From assembly GCF_004336985.1 (NCBI RefSeq), contig NZ_SJUO01000004.1:1-64000 (forward strand): a stretch of 64,000 bases of DNA, read 5' to 3'. A model generated the notes under the pieces. That model had not been told where the DNA came from, ran no database searches, and worked only from the letters and a program-made list of their open reading frames with translations. The DNA is from Exiguobacterium sp. SL-9 (GTDB lineage Bacteria; Bacillota; Bacilli; Exiguobacteriales; Exiguobacteriaceae). Made by a program: the position numbers and the translations under genes. The first letter of the stretch is position 1, and each line of letters starts with the position of its first letter. Of the stretch, positions 26,526 to 35,066 are shown in pieces.

Positions 26526-27974
26526 TTATGAACGAATCGTGCCTGTCTTGACTTCTTCCTCTTCTGCCGTTTCCCAAGCCTCGATGTACTCGCGGCCTGG
26601 CAAATCGTCAATCGAATCGGCATAGAATACCGGATCGTCACCTTGGCGGCGTTGTTCCAAGTAATCGTCGAGGACGAGACGAGCGACTTTCGCGAGACGG
26701 AAGATTGCATACAAGTTGACGAGTGCCATGAGACCCATGAACACGTCCGCAATCGACCAGACGAGACCGGCCGAACGGACGGCTCCGAAGAGAACCATGC
26801 CGACGACACCGATGCGGTAGAGCGTGACGTAAATCTTTTTATCCGAGATGAACTGGATGTTCGTCTCGCCGTAGTAGTAGTTTCCAAGAATCGAGCTGAA
26901 CGCGAACAAAAAAATCGCAATCGTGAGGAACGATGTCGCCATCGGACCAATTTCAGCCGTGAGCGCCGCCTGTGTCAATTCAACACCCGCGAACGACTCC
27001 GACCCGGCTACACCTGACAGTAAGATGATCATCGCTGTCGACGTACAGACGAGAAGCGTATCGACGAAGACGCTGAACGATTGAATCAAGCCTTGCTTGA
27101 CCGGGTGTGACACTTCAGCAGTCGCTGCCGCGTTCGGGGCTGAACCCATCCCGGCTTCGTTCGAGAAGAGGCCGCGACGAATTCCTTGGAGCACCATCGC
27201 TCCGATCGCACCACCGAACAATTGTTGAAGACCGAATACACCTTCTGAGAAAATCAAGCCGAATACTTCCGGCAACAGTGAAGCGTTCGAGATCATGACC
27301 CAGCCGGCAAGTAAGATATAGCCACCCGCCATGACCGGGACGATGATACTCGAGAGCACGGCGATCGATTGAATCCCACCGAAGATGACGATCGCTGTGA
27401 TCACGGCCAAGACGAGACCGACTGTCGTCGTGCTCACACCGAACTGGTTGCTCATCGAGAGCGAGATTGTGTTCGATTGTACCGAGTTGAACGCGAATCC
27501 GAACGAGAACGTGATGAGAATTGCGAATAAGATCCCGAGCCAACGCTGACCGAGGGCACGTTCCATGTAGTAAGCGGGACCTCCACGCCATGTGCGTCCG
27601 TCCCGAATCTTGTAGACTTGTGCGAGCGTGCTTTCCACGAACGCTGAAGCTGATCCGATGAGGGCGATGAGCCACATCCAAAAGACGGCTCCTGGACCTC
27701 CGAGCGCGATGGCTGTCGCGACACCGGCGATGTTCCCCGTTCCGACGCGTGCTGCCGTCCCGATGGCGAACGCTTGGAACGACGAGACTTGGCCTTTTTC
27801 ACGTTTCATGCCGTCTTTGAACAAGAGGCGGAACATTTCAGGCAACATCCGGAACTGGACAAAGCCCATGCGGACGGTGAAGTACAAACCTAAGGCGACA
27901 AGGACAACGATTAGCACTGACGACCAAAGCAAGTCGTTGGCTGATGAAACGAGACCTTCTACGAATTTCTCCAT
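26526..27974 (-). CDS. Alanine/glycine:cation symporter (AGCS family)
   Basis: 482 residues with roughly ten or more membrane helices. Family motifs: GTGNIAGVATAIALGGPGAVFWMW in the first third, AFVESTLAQVYK, and FSNEAGMGSAPNAAATA. Takes up alanine or glycine with sodium or protons; B. subtilis AlsT takes up other small amino acids too, so the substrate is open. Ribosome site GGAGGA. Monocistronic, with two possible promoters upstream. Confidence 0.92.
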   Translation of the reverse strand: MEKFVEGLVSSANDLLWSSVLIVVLVALGLYFTVRMGFVQFRMLPEMFRLLFKDGMKREKGQVSSFQAFAIGTAARVGTGNIAGVATAIALGGPGAVFWMWLIALIGSASAFVESTLAQVYKIRDGRTWRGGPAYYMERALGQRWLGILFAILITFSFGFAFNSVQSNTISLSMSNQFGVSTTTVGLVLAVITAIVIFGGIQSIAVLSSIIVPVMAGGYILLAGWVMISNASLLPEVFGLIFSEGVFGLQQLFGGAIGAMVLQGIRRGLFSNEAGMGSAPNAAATAEVSHPVKQGLIQSFSVFVDTLLVCTSTAMIILLSGVAGSESFAGVELTQAALTAEIGPMATSFLTIAIFLFAFSSILGNYYYGETNIQFISDKKIYVTLYRIGVVGMVLFGAVRSAGLVWSIADVFMGLMALVNLYAIFRLAKVARLVLDDYLEQRRQGDDPVFYADSIDDLPGREYIEAWETAEEEEVKTGTIRS

Positions 27975-27992
27975 CTTTAAATCCTCCGTGTA

Positions 27993-28070
27993 TGTATAAG
28001 TTATAAGAAAAAGTTATGTCAACTTTCTTCACATGAGTAGAATTATAGGAAAAACATCTAAAAATTGCAA
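27993..28070 (-). promoter_or_regulatory. Two candidate promoters of the symporter gene
   Basis: Distal: -35 TTGCAA (28065-28070), 17 nt, -10 TATAAT (28042-28047). Proximal: -35 TTGACA (28017-28022), 17 or 18 nt, -10 TTATAC or TATACA (27993-27999). Both are good sigma-A matches. Confidence 0.72.
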
Positions 28071-28110
28071 TCCTTTTCGACAAATTTCACGTGGGATGTC
28101 GAACAACAGA

Positions 28111-28138
28111 AAAAGCGACCGGTCAAGTGACCGGTCGC
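28111..28138 (-). terminator. Terminator of the CoA-disulfide reductase operon
   Basis: Perfect 10-bp GC-rich stem (28115-28124 with 28129-28138), 4-nt loop, then TTTTT on the minus strand. Confidence 0.92.
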
Positions 28139-28156
28139 CCATCTTCCATCATTTGA

Positions 28157-30625
28157 TTAGATAAAGAGGTTCAAGTTGCCGCCTTCAGCCGCCCCAAGGT
28201 ATGCTGCCACACCACCGAGATCGATGCCGTCAATCAACTCTTCTTCTTTGATTCCCATGACGTCCATCGACATCGTACAAGCGACCATTTTGACGCCTGC
28301 TTCTTGAGCCGATTTGATCATTTCATCAAGTGATGGCACGTTTTTGTCGCTCATCACTTTCTTCATCATCTTCTGACCAACGCCACCGAAGTTCATGTTC
28401 GAGAGCGGAAGCTCGCCCGCATGTGACGGCATCATCATGCCAAACATCTTCTCGAGACCTTGTTTCTTCACTTCCGGTGCATCTGGCTTACGGATGACGT
28501 TGAGTCCCCAGAATGTGAAGAACATCGTCACGTCTTTGCCCATCGCCGCCGCACCTTGGGCGATGATGAACGAAGCGAGCGCGCGGTCGAGGTCTCCGCT
28601 GAAGACGACCATCGATGCGCCGTCTGTCGCTGGTGCCCCTGCTTGTACAGCCACAGGACCATTACCTTTTTGAAGAATTGCTTCCACGCGACCGTTCACG
28701 AACTGTTTCGAGACGAGCTTGTTGCCCGTTTTCTTCGCCCATGCTTCGATGTCCGCGAAGAAACCTGGGTCGCTCGCGAGGACGCGAAGCGTCTCGCCTT
28801 CTCCGAGCTCGGCTACTTTTTTATTGACTTCTAAGATTGGTCCCGGGCATTGCAGACCGCACGTATCTAGGAAAATCGGTTCCCCGACTGGTTCATTCGT
28901 CATTGCTGGTGGTGCCTCCTCCGTTACTGTTGCGGCAGTCTCATTTGCTGCCGACGCGTCTGCCTTGATGGCATCGAAATCGCGTTTTACTTGTGACCAC
29001 GTCTTGTAGCCACCACTCAAGTTTTTCACCTTGAATCCGTTTTGACGCAAGATGCGGGATGCGAGATATCCGCGAAGCCCGACTTGGCACGTCACGTAAA
29101 TCGTTTCGTCTTTGCTGTAGTTGTCCAAGTGATCGCGTAGCGAGTTGAGCGGAACGTTGATTGAACCAGGAATCTTGCCAAGTTCATGTTCTGACTCGTC
29201 ACGGACGTCGAGCAATGTCGCGCCGTTTTGGACCAACTCGTCAATCTCGTTCCAGTGCACGACTTCGTTATCGCCGAGGACGACGTTCGACGCGACGTAG
29301 CCGATCATGTTGACTGGATCTTTCGCTGAGCTGAACGGTGGTGCGTAGCTGAGTTCAAGGTCTGGAAGGTCAAGGACCGTCAAGCCCCCTTTCATCGCTG
29401 TCGCAATAACATCGATGCGTTTATCGACACCGTTCATCCCGACACCTTGCGCGCCGTAGATTTCACCGGTCGTCGGATGGAACAAGAGTTTGAGTGATAC
29501 TGGTGTCGATCCTGGGTAATAACCCGCATGTGAACCCGGGTGCACGTGAACGGCTTCGAATTCTTTACCGGCTGCTGTTAAACGTTTCTCGTTCCAACCT
29601 GTTGAAGCAACGGTCATATCGAATACTTTGGCGATCCCAGTCCCCATCGTTCCGTTGTATTTAACGTCACGACCGTTGATGATGTCGGCGACAAGACGAC
29701 CTTGGCGGTTGGCCGGCCATGCGAGTGGAACGACCGTCGGCTCTTTAAAGATATAATCGAGCACTTCGACGGCGTCCCCGATGGCGTAGATGTTCGGATC
29801 TGACGTGAGCATCTTCTCGTTGACGCGGATGGCGCCACGGATGCCTGTTTCAAGTCCCGCTTCCGTTGCGATTGACGATTCTGGTACGACACCGATTGAT
29901 AAGACGACCATATCGGTCTCGATGACGCGACCACTCTTCAAGTGGACACGTTTCCCTTTCTCAGAGAACGAATCGACCCCGTCAGAGAGCTGAAGGTCGA
30001 CGCCGTGAAGACGCATGTGTTCGTGAACCGGTGAGACCATCTCACGGTCGAGCGGTGTCATGACTTGATCGGCCATCTCGACGAGCGTGACGTCGACACC
30101 ACGTTCCCGTAAGTTTTCAGCCATCTCGATCCCGATGAAGCCACCACCGATGACTGTCGCGTGTTTCGGTGCTTGGTCGTCGACGTAGCTACGAATTTTA
30201 TCCGTATCCGGAATGTTGCGGAGCGTGAAGATGTCTTCCGCCTCTTCAATCCCAGGAATGTTCGGACGAATCGGTTTCGCTCCTGGCGACAAGACGAGTA
30301 CGTCGTATGACTCATCGTATGTCTCACCTGTCTTGACGTTTTTCACCGATACCGTCTTCTCGGCACGATTGATTTTCGTCACTTCTGTCAAGTTACGGAT
30401 ATCAAGTTGGAAACGTTTGTTCATCCCTTCAACGGTTTGAACGAGCAATTTTTGACGATCTTGAATCACGTCACCGATGTAATATGGGAGACCACAGTTG
30501 GCGAACGAAATATACTCGCCCCGGTCGAACATGACGATATGGTTCTCTTCATTCAAGCGACGAAGACGGGCGGCTGCCGAAGCGCCACCGGCCACTCCAC
30601 CGACGATTACGATTTTTTTACTCAT
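28157..30625 (-). CDS. CoA-disulfide reductase fused to rhodanese, TusA and DsrE2-like domains
   Basis: 822 residues, four domains. (1) About 1-450: FAD/NAD(P)H disulfide reductase, GGVAGGASAAARLRRL at the start and the single redox cysteine in FANCGLPYY (Cys44), as in CoA-disulfide/persulfide reductases. (2) About 460-550: rhodanese domain with cysteine loop TCQVGLRGY. (3) About 590-660: TusA-like, LDTCGLQCPGP with the sulfur-relay CxxxCP. (4) C-terminal DsrE/DsrE2-like with cysteine in ACTMSMDVMGI. Likely moves and reduces persulfide sulfur. Overlaps the upstream rhodanese by 4 nt, under a CstR-type operator. Confidence 0.92.
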   Translation of the reverse strand: MSKKIVIVGGVAGGASAAARLRRLNEENHIVMFDRGEYISFANCGLPYYIGDVIQDRQKLLVQTVEGMNKRFQLDIRNLTEVTKINRAEKTVSVKNVKTGETYDESYDVLVLSPGAKPIRPNIPGIEEAEDIFTLRNIPDTDKIRSYVDDQAPKHATVIGGGFIGIEMAENLRERGVDVTLVEMADQVMTPLDREMVSPVHEHMRLHGVDLQLSDGVDSFSEKGKRVHLKSGRVIETDMVVLSIGVVPESSIATEAGLETGIRGAIRVNEKMLTSDPNIYAIGDAVEVLDYIFKEPTVVPLAWPANRQGRLVADIINGRDVKYNGTMGTGIAKVFDMTVASTGWNEKRLTAAGKEFEAVHVHPGSHAGYYPGSTPVSLKLLFHPTTGEIYGAQGVGMNGVDKRIDVIATAMKGGLTVLDLPDLELSYAPPFSSAKDPVNMIGYVASNVVLGDNEVVHWNEIDELVQNGATLLDVRDESEHELGKIPGSINVPLNSLRDHLDNYSKDETIYVTCQVGLRGYLASRILRQNGFKVKNLSGGYKTWSQVKRDFDAIKADASAANETAATVTEEAPPAMTNEPVGEPIFLDTCGLQCPGPILEVNKKVAELGEGETLRVLASDPGFFADIEAWAKKTGNKLVSKQFVNGRVEAILQKGNGPVAVQAGAPATDGASMVVFSGDLDRALASFIIAQGAAAMGKDVTMFFTFWGLNVIRKPDAPEVKKQGLEKMFGMMMPSHAGELPLSNMNFGGVGQKMMKKVMSDKNVPSLDEMIKSAQEAGVKMVACTMSMDVMGIKEEELIDGIDLGGVAAYLGAAEGGNLNLFI

Positions 30626-30927
30626 TGCTCATTTCCTCCTTTGATGACTTCACCAGGCCAGCTCATCAAGCCATCTTCTATATTGACCACTTTATAACCT
30701 TTCGCTTCCATTTGCCAAGTTGCCTGCGTGCTGCGAGCACCTGAACGGCAGAGAACGATGTATTCTGCTTCAGGATCGAGTGTCTCGATCCATTCCGACA
30801 TTTCCGATAGCGGATAATTGGTCGCGCCAGCAATGTGCGCTTCTTGGAACTCGTCACGTTCACGAACGTCGACGATGTTCACCGGTACTTCAAAGTCCAT
30901 TTGACGTTTTAAAGCAGATGCTTTCAT
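30622..30927 (-). CDS. Single-domain rhodanese (sulfurtransferase)
   Basis: 101 residues: a complete rhodanese fold with NIVDVRERDEFQEAHIAGA and the catalytic loop CRSGARS. Carries sulfane sulfur as a cysteine persulfide, probably handing it to the downstream fusion protein. First gene of the operon; the leader after the -10 is about 113 nt, with ribosome site AAAGGA. Confidence 0.92.
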   Translation of the reverse strand: MKASALKRQMDFEVPVNIVDVRERDEFQEAHIAGATNYPLSEMSEWIETLDPEAEYIVLCRSGARSTQATWQMEAKGYKVVNIEDGLMSWPGEVIKGGNEQ

Positions 30928-31040
30928 GTTCGTTTACCCATCCTTTTCATCTATGATGCTTCACTTGTTTCATAGTCAGTTTGGCAGCGGGCGTCCGAGG
31001 AATCTTTGTGATTCATTGAACATATCGCTTCCACGTCATT

Positions 31041-31069
31041 AATATACCCCCTATGGTATTTGATTGCAA
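31041..31069 (-). promoter_or_regulatory. Rhodanese operon promoter with CstR-type operator
   Basis: Minus strand: -35 TTGCAA (31064-31069), 17-nt spacer, -10 TATATT (31041-31046). ATACCCCCTATGGTAT (plus strand, 31044-31059) has ATACC/GGTAT arms around a C-rich centre, as reported for CstR/CsoR-like operators. It overlaps the -10 and most of the spacer, so binding would block transcription. Confidence 0.82.
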
Positions 31070-31126
31070 GGGATTTGTTTGTCGAATCGGTAAACTTTTA
31101 AAAATCTTCACTTCAAACGTTGTGGC

Positions 31127-31155
31127 TCGACACATACTCCCCCACGTATTAAGAT
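31127..31155 (+). promoter_or_regulatory. cstR promoter with second operator-like site
   Basis: -35-like TCGACA (31127-31132), 17-nt spacer, -10-like TAAGAT (31150-31155). ATACTCCCCCACGTAT (31134-31149) sits in the spacer. It has the same 16-bp length, ATAC/GTAT ends and a run of five C as the site in the divergent promoter. Confidence 0.6.
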
Positions 31156-31212
31156 GAGACTACACATAAAATAGTTGGGTTACTGAACGATTTGAATATA
31201 GAGGTGAATCTA

Positions 31213-31479
31213 ATGGAACAGTATCAATACGATGCAAAAGTGTTGAACCGGATGAAACGGGTCGAAGGTCAAATCCGGGCCATCATCCGGATGATGGAAG
31301 AAGGAAAAGAATGCCGCGACGTCGTGACGCAGTTGAGCGCGGCTCGATCGGCGCTCGACCGGGCCTCGACGATTATCGTCGCCAAGAACTTGGAGCAGTG
31401 TATCATTACCGCCCAACAAGATGGTGAAGATACGTCAGAAACCGTTGAAGAAGCCATCAAAATGTTGATGAAACGCTAG
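31213..31479 (+). CDS. cstR: CsoR-family repressor, CstR (persulfide-sensing) type
   Basis: 88 residues, all-helical CsoR/DUF156 fold. It keeps two cysteines (in KECRDV and LEQCII) but has asparagine where copper-sensing CsoR has its histidine ligand, the pattern of CstR, which senses sulfane sulfur by forming di- or polysulfide links. The divergent target operon encodes sulfur-transfer proteins, which agrees. The start is the ATG at 31213 after AGAGGTGA; the seven in-frame codons upstream contain that ribosome site. Confidence 0.88.
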   Translation: MEQYQYDAKVLNRMKRVEGQIRAIIRMMEEGKECRDVVTQLSAARSALDRASTIIVAKNLEQCIITAQQDGEDTSETVEEAIKMLMKR

Positions 31480-31545
31480 TTCCCCTTGCTTTCCCTCCGC
31501 AAATGGGAGAAAGTTAGAGTAACGACTTTTAAGGGGGACTTGTTT

Positions 31546-31977
31546 GTGAACTTCGAAGAAAAAGTAGAATCATTTAAAGCGCTCGTCGCTGAACGCAATA
31601 TGACGTTCAAAGAGAGCGAGACTGAAACGCACGTCACATTCTTGACGCGTGAAACGACTAAATCCGGGGCCCAGCCCGTTATGATTATCGCCTTCAATAA
31701 AAAGACGACGGATGCGGAATTGTATGCCGCGACAGTCACACACGTGCCGGACTACGTGGAAGACCTACCGATTCTTAACGCCTTGAACGAGTTCAACCAA
31801 GAGTTCAAATACTTCCGTTGCGTACTCGATAGCGACCGTGATGTCACGCTCGCCTCGACGCTCGACCTCGACCTCGGTTTCTCGCCAGAGATCATCTTGC
31901 AACATTCATTCATGATGTTCCAAGCGGCCGATGAAGTGAACGAGTACATGCAGAAGTTGTATACGCAAGTCCAATAA
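31546..31977 (+). CDS. YbjN-domain protein
   Basis: 143 residues, acidic and cytoplasmic. The pattern ALNEFNQEFKYFRCVLDSDRD followed by a hydrophobic segment and a C-terminal helix fits the YbjN/type-III-chaperone-like fold, whose role in Firmicutes is unknown. Starts with GTG behind AAGGGGGA; the frame is open 60 nt further upstream without a ribosome site. Terminator follows. Confidence 0.65.
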   Translation: MNFEEKVESFKALVAERNMTFKESETETHVTFLTRETTKSGAQPVMIIAFNKKTTDAELYAATVTHVPDYVEDLPILNALNEFNQEFKYFRCVLDSDRDVTLASTLDLDLGFSPEIILQHSFMMFQAADEVNEYMQKLYTQVQ

Positions 31978-31982
31978 CAAGC

Positions 31983-32017
31983 AGCCGCCCCGGACGAATC
32001 CAGGGCGGCTTTTTTTG
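31983..32017 (+). terminator. Terminator of the YbjN-domain gene
   Basis: 8-bp GC-rich stem AGCCGCCC/GGGCGGCT (31983-31990 with 32003-32010) then seven T. Confidence 0.92.
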
Positions 32018-32067
32018 AATCATTCTTTCGATTGGGCTCGTATAAGTAGAAAAAGGAGGAATTGCTG

Positions 32068-33012
32068 ATGATGACACGCTATACGCATTACCTCGAAGCA
32101 CTCGAGGCAATCCGAGGAGCGACAAAATGGTTCACCGATGACTTCCGACGCTTGATGGCCATCAATTACGCCATACACGATACCCCGTTCGATGAAGCGC
32201 GATTCGAGCAGGCTCAAGCGGCCGTCAAACGAAAAACGAAAGCCTTCTCCAAGTTTCGCGGCAGCAATAATTTCGTCTGGCTGTCGTTTCTTGACGCCAA
32301 ATACGAGGACATCGAACCGGCCATTGACGAGGCACTCCGACTCGACACGTTGCTCGACCGAAAACATTTCCGGTTCAGTATGTTACGTCCCTTCATCGCG
32401 AGCCAACTGATCAACGTTGATGAACCCGAGCGTCGTCTCGATGAGGCGAGCGCACTCTATCAGACGTTCAAACGAAACCATCCTTGGCTGACGAGTGAAG
32501 AAGACCTCTTGTCCGCCCTCGTCCTGGTGCAAGCGTTCGATGACCACGATGCGTTGAGTCAACGGATTGAGACGTATTACGAAGCGTTGAAGGCCGAGTT
32601 ACCCCGCTCAAACGAGCTCCAACTCGTCTCCCATCTGCTTGCTTTTAGCGACTTGCCTTCAGACGAGGTCATCAACCGCCTCCTCGAGTGGCGCACGCGG
32701 CTCCAAGGACAAGCAATCGCCGTCAAAAACGAGCATCTGCCAGCGCTCGCCCTCTTGGCCATCGTCGCGGCCCCGAACGACAACGATGAGCGTGACCTGA
32801 TCGACATCACGAACGCCGAGAAGGAAAAGCATCGCTGGTTCCACGCCCACGCGTTGACGGTCGCCCTGCAACTCGTCGCGGCGAACAACATCAAGGAAGA
32901 CGCGAGCGATTTACTGTTACACGGTACGTTCGCTCATCTGCTCGCCATGCAACAAGCAGCAACGGCCGCGACGACCGTGGCTATCATTTCGAGCACATCT
33001 TCGAGCGATTAA
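32068..33012 (+). CDS. DUF4003-like protein
   Basis: 314 residues, soluble and helical, rich in Leu and Ala, with an Ala/Thr-rich C-terminal end. Repeated features such as FSKFRGSNNFVWLSFLDAKY and HRWFHAHALTVALQL resemble DUF4003 proteins of Bacillales, function unknown. Ribosome site AAAGGAGGA. No promoter elements stand out. Confidence 0.6.
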   Translation: MMTRYTHYLEALEAIRGATKWFTDDFRRLMAINYAIHDTPFDEARFEQAQAAVKRKTKAFSKFRGSNNFVWLSFLDAKYEDIEPAIDEALRLDTLLDRKHFRFSMLRPFIASQLINVDEPERRLDEASALYQTFKRNHPWLTSEEDLLSALVLVQAFDDHDALSQRIETYYEALKAELPRSNELQLVSHLLAFSDLPSDEVINRLLEWRTRLQGQAIAVKNEHLPALALLAIVAAPNDNDERDLIDITNAEKEKHRWFHAHALTVALQLVAANNIKEDASDLLLHGTFAHLLAMQQAATAATTVAIISSTSSSD

Positions 33013-33034
33013 AAAAAGAAGGGTTTCCCCTTCT
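33011..33034 (-). terminator. Terminator of the YwiC-like gene
   Basis: 7-bp stem AGAAGGG/CCCTTCT (33017-33023 with 33028-33034), 4-nt loop, seven T on the minus strand. Confidence 0.82.
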
Positions 33035-33756
33035 CAACTAAATAAATACCAACTGAGACAACCGAGCACGAACACCGAGTTGGCGATTTCGACGATCCCG
33101 ATCTTCATGATAGGGATCTTTTTGCCGTAGAACGCGACCGCCCGGACGAGACTTGGCGCGTAAGCGAGTGCCAAAATCGGATAGCCGAACGCGATGAAGA
33201 TGGCGACGAGCAAGGAGTGATACCCCCATGATACGTTTCGATAGAATAGACTCTTTTTCTCTCGAATCATCGTCTTGACGAAAAAGATACTTCCGAGGAA
33301 ATATAAGTACGGCAAAGCGAACATCCACATCATCGTCCCATCCAAGGCATGTGCCCCGAGATAATAACTCGCCGTCCCGCCGATACAAAATGAGGTGACG
33401 GCGCTGACGTCGTTCCAGACGTTACGCTCGTCCTTGATTTTGGCGAAATAGGCGTTGACGAGTCCGAACGGGATCATGGCGAGGACGAACCAGACGAGAC
33501 GCCACTCGGACAGAAACACCGGGATGGCGGCGACGGTCGCAATCGTCAAATACGTCACGACCGTACGCAACAGCCCCTTAGACTTCTTTCGTTGCTTAAT
33601 GTATTGGAACAAGAAAAATGTTCCCATATAGACGAACAACCAGGCGATGGCGAACGGGATGTGCGCGAGCGTCCACCCTCCGACAATGCCGCCGAGTAAG
33701 AACGGTAAGATCAGCATCGACCAAGCACCGTGCTGTTTTGGAATCATCCATGTCAT
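33034..33756 (-). CDS. YwiC-like family membrane protein
   Basis: 240 residues with about eight membrane helices. The N-terminal motif PKQHGAWSMLILPFLLGG is the mark of the YwiC-like family; function unknown. Ribosome site AAGGAGGGAG. Monocistronic. Confidence 0.85.
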   Translation of the reverse strand: MTWMIPKQHGAWSMLILPFLLGGIVGGWTLAHIPFAIAWLFVYMGTFFLFQYIKQRKKSKGLLRTVVTYLTIATVAAIPVFLSEWRLVWFVLAMIPFGLVNAYFAKIKDERNVWNDVSAVTSFCIGGTASYYLGAHALDGTMMWMFALPYLYFLGSIFFVKTMIREKKSLFYRNVSWGYHSLLVAIFIAFGYPILALAYAPSLVRAVAFYGKKIPIMKIGIVEIANSVFVLGCLSWYLFS

Positions 33757-33929
33757 GTGACTCCCTCCTTCTATGTTTAGTGTAGAGCAACAGCTCCAGA
33801 AAGCGCTGTGACGTTTGTTACTGTTCTCCGCAGATTTGATTTCTCATGTCCCTGTTACATAAAACAATCGTCTATTTAGAATGTTATTTCGGTATGCTAG
33901 AAGTGATTAGAATGAGAGGAGACAGACCA

Positions 33930-34382
33930 GTGACCCGTCAAACAAATCAAAGAACCAGCCGTCCCATATTCAAAGTCATATTTGGCTTGATTTTTATTCT
34001 TCTGATTGCTGGACGGGCTCCATTACCACTCACATTCACGACATCGTTCGTTCCTTTCAAAGTTAATGAACCTAATTATCTTCCAATCGAAACAACGAAT
34101 CAGTACTCCAATCTTGTCAATTTGAGTCAAGTCAAACTTGTATACGAGAACGACGTCGAATCGTTGACGATATGGACCACGACAAACCTCGGCTGGAATC
34201 ACGTCACTAGTTGGGACGAGTCTATCGAGTTACTAGATGGCTCGAGTGGACATTATACAGAGGTTGATCAAACAAAAATGGTCAGTTGGCAACACGAAAA
34301 TGTTGAATACGCAATCGACTATTCAGGGAGTCGTCTTTCAAAAGAAGAGTTATTGAAAATTGCGAGTTCAATCGAAAAGTAA
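33930..34382 (+). CDS. Membrane-anchored protein with DUF4367-like C-terminal domain
   Basis: 150 residues. One N-terminal membrane segment (FKVIFGLIFILLIAGRAPL), then an extracytoplasmic domain whose end (WQHENVEYAIDYSG, LSKEELLKIASSIE) resembles DUF4367/DUF4179 tails found on anti-sigma factors and related sensors. No partner sigma factor is next to it. GTG 33930 is preferred because GAGAGGAG lies about 9 nt upstream. A/T-rich compared with neighbours. Confidence 0.6.
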   Translation: MTRQTNQRTSRPIFKVIFGLIFILLIAGRAPLPLTFTTSFVPFKVNEPNYLPIETTNQYSNLVNLSQVKLVYENDVESLTIWTTTNLGWNHVTSWDESIELLDGSSGHYTEVDQTKMVSWQHENVEYAIDYSGSRLSKEELLKIASSIEK

Positions 34383-34413
34383 GTAATGACAAGCTCCTTT
34401 ACATACACCATTA

Positions 34414-34443
34414 AAAAAACGATCTCACGCGAGATCGTTTTTT
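34414..34443. terminator. Bidirectional terminator between the DUF4367-like gene and yitT
   Basis: 13-bp stem (34414-34426 with 34431-34443), 4-nt loop, A/T runs in both arms; includes the yitT stop. Confidence 0.9.
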
Positions 34444-35066
34444 GGTGCAAGCTTAGGTTTAATCACTGCCGGTGCAGGCTGTTCGACCACGTCGTCCGCC
34501 AACATCTTCGTGACGACACGACCCGCGATCGAGACTGCGAGAAGCGTGTAGAGCGCGTTCGAGAGCGGCAAATAGATGAGCGAGATCGCCAAGACGATGA
34601 CATCAAATATGATGAGAATCGTCCCGACCGATACGCCGGTCCATTTAGATAGGCCGAGAGCGAATAAATCGTCGCCCCCGGTCGCCCCGCCTGACTTCAA
34701 GACGAGACCGAGCCCGTAGCCGGTGACAATCCCGCTGGCGATAGCGGCAAACAACGTCGCCGGCCAGACTTGGATGTCGAATGTGAGTAAATCCAAGCGG
34801 TCCCACATCGCATAACTGAGCGATAACGACGCGGCGGCAAGCACGGCTTGTCCGACGAAGCGCCAGCCCTTCCACCAAAGGGCGATTAAAAAGAAGGGGA
34901 TGTCGAGCACGATCATCGAAATCGCTGGATCGATATCAAATAGATAGCGGCCGAGTAATGCTAACCCGACAAAGCCCCCTTCTGCCAAACCAAACTGTTC
35001 ATTCAAATAATAATAACCGAACGCCATGATCAGCGTTCCGAGCACTATGGTAGCAACTCGTTTCAT
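34425..35066 (-). CDS. YitT family membrane protein
   Basis: 213 residues. The N-terminal five-helix DUF161/YitT region is present with the typical segment SGGATGGDDLFAL; the large C-terminal cytoplasmic domain of many YitT proteins is missing, so this is a short member. Function unknown, suggested transporter. ATG 35066 follows GGGGAGGA by 7 nt. That ribosome site can pair with the leader just upstream (see leader feature). Confidence 0.82.
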   Translation of the reverse strand: MKRVATIVLGTLIMAFGYYYLNEQFGLAEGGFVGLALLGRYLFDIDPAISMIVLDIPFFLIALWWKGWRFVGQAVLAAASLSLSYAMWDRLDLLTFDIQVWPATLFAAIASGIVTGYGLGLVLKSGGATGGDDLFALGLSKWTGVSVGTILIIFDVIVLAISLIYLPLSNALYTLLAVSIAGRVVTKMLADDVVEQPAPAVIKPKLAPKNDLA

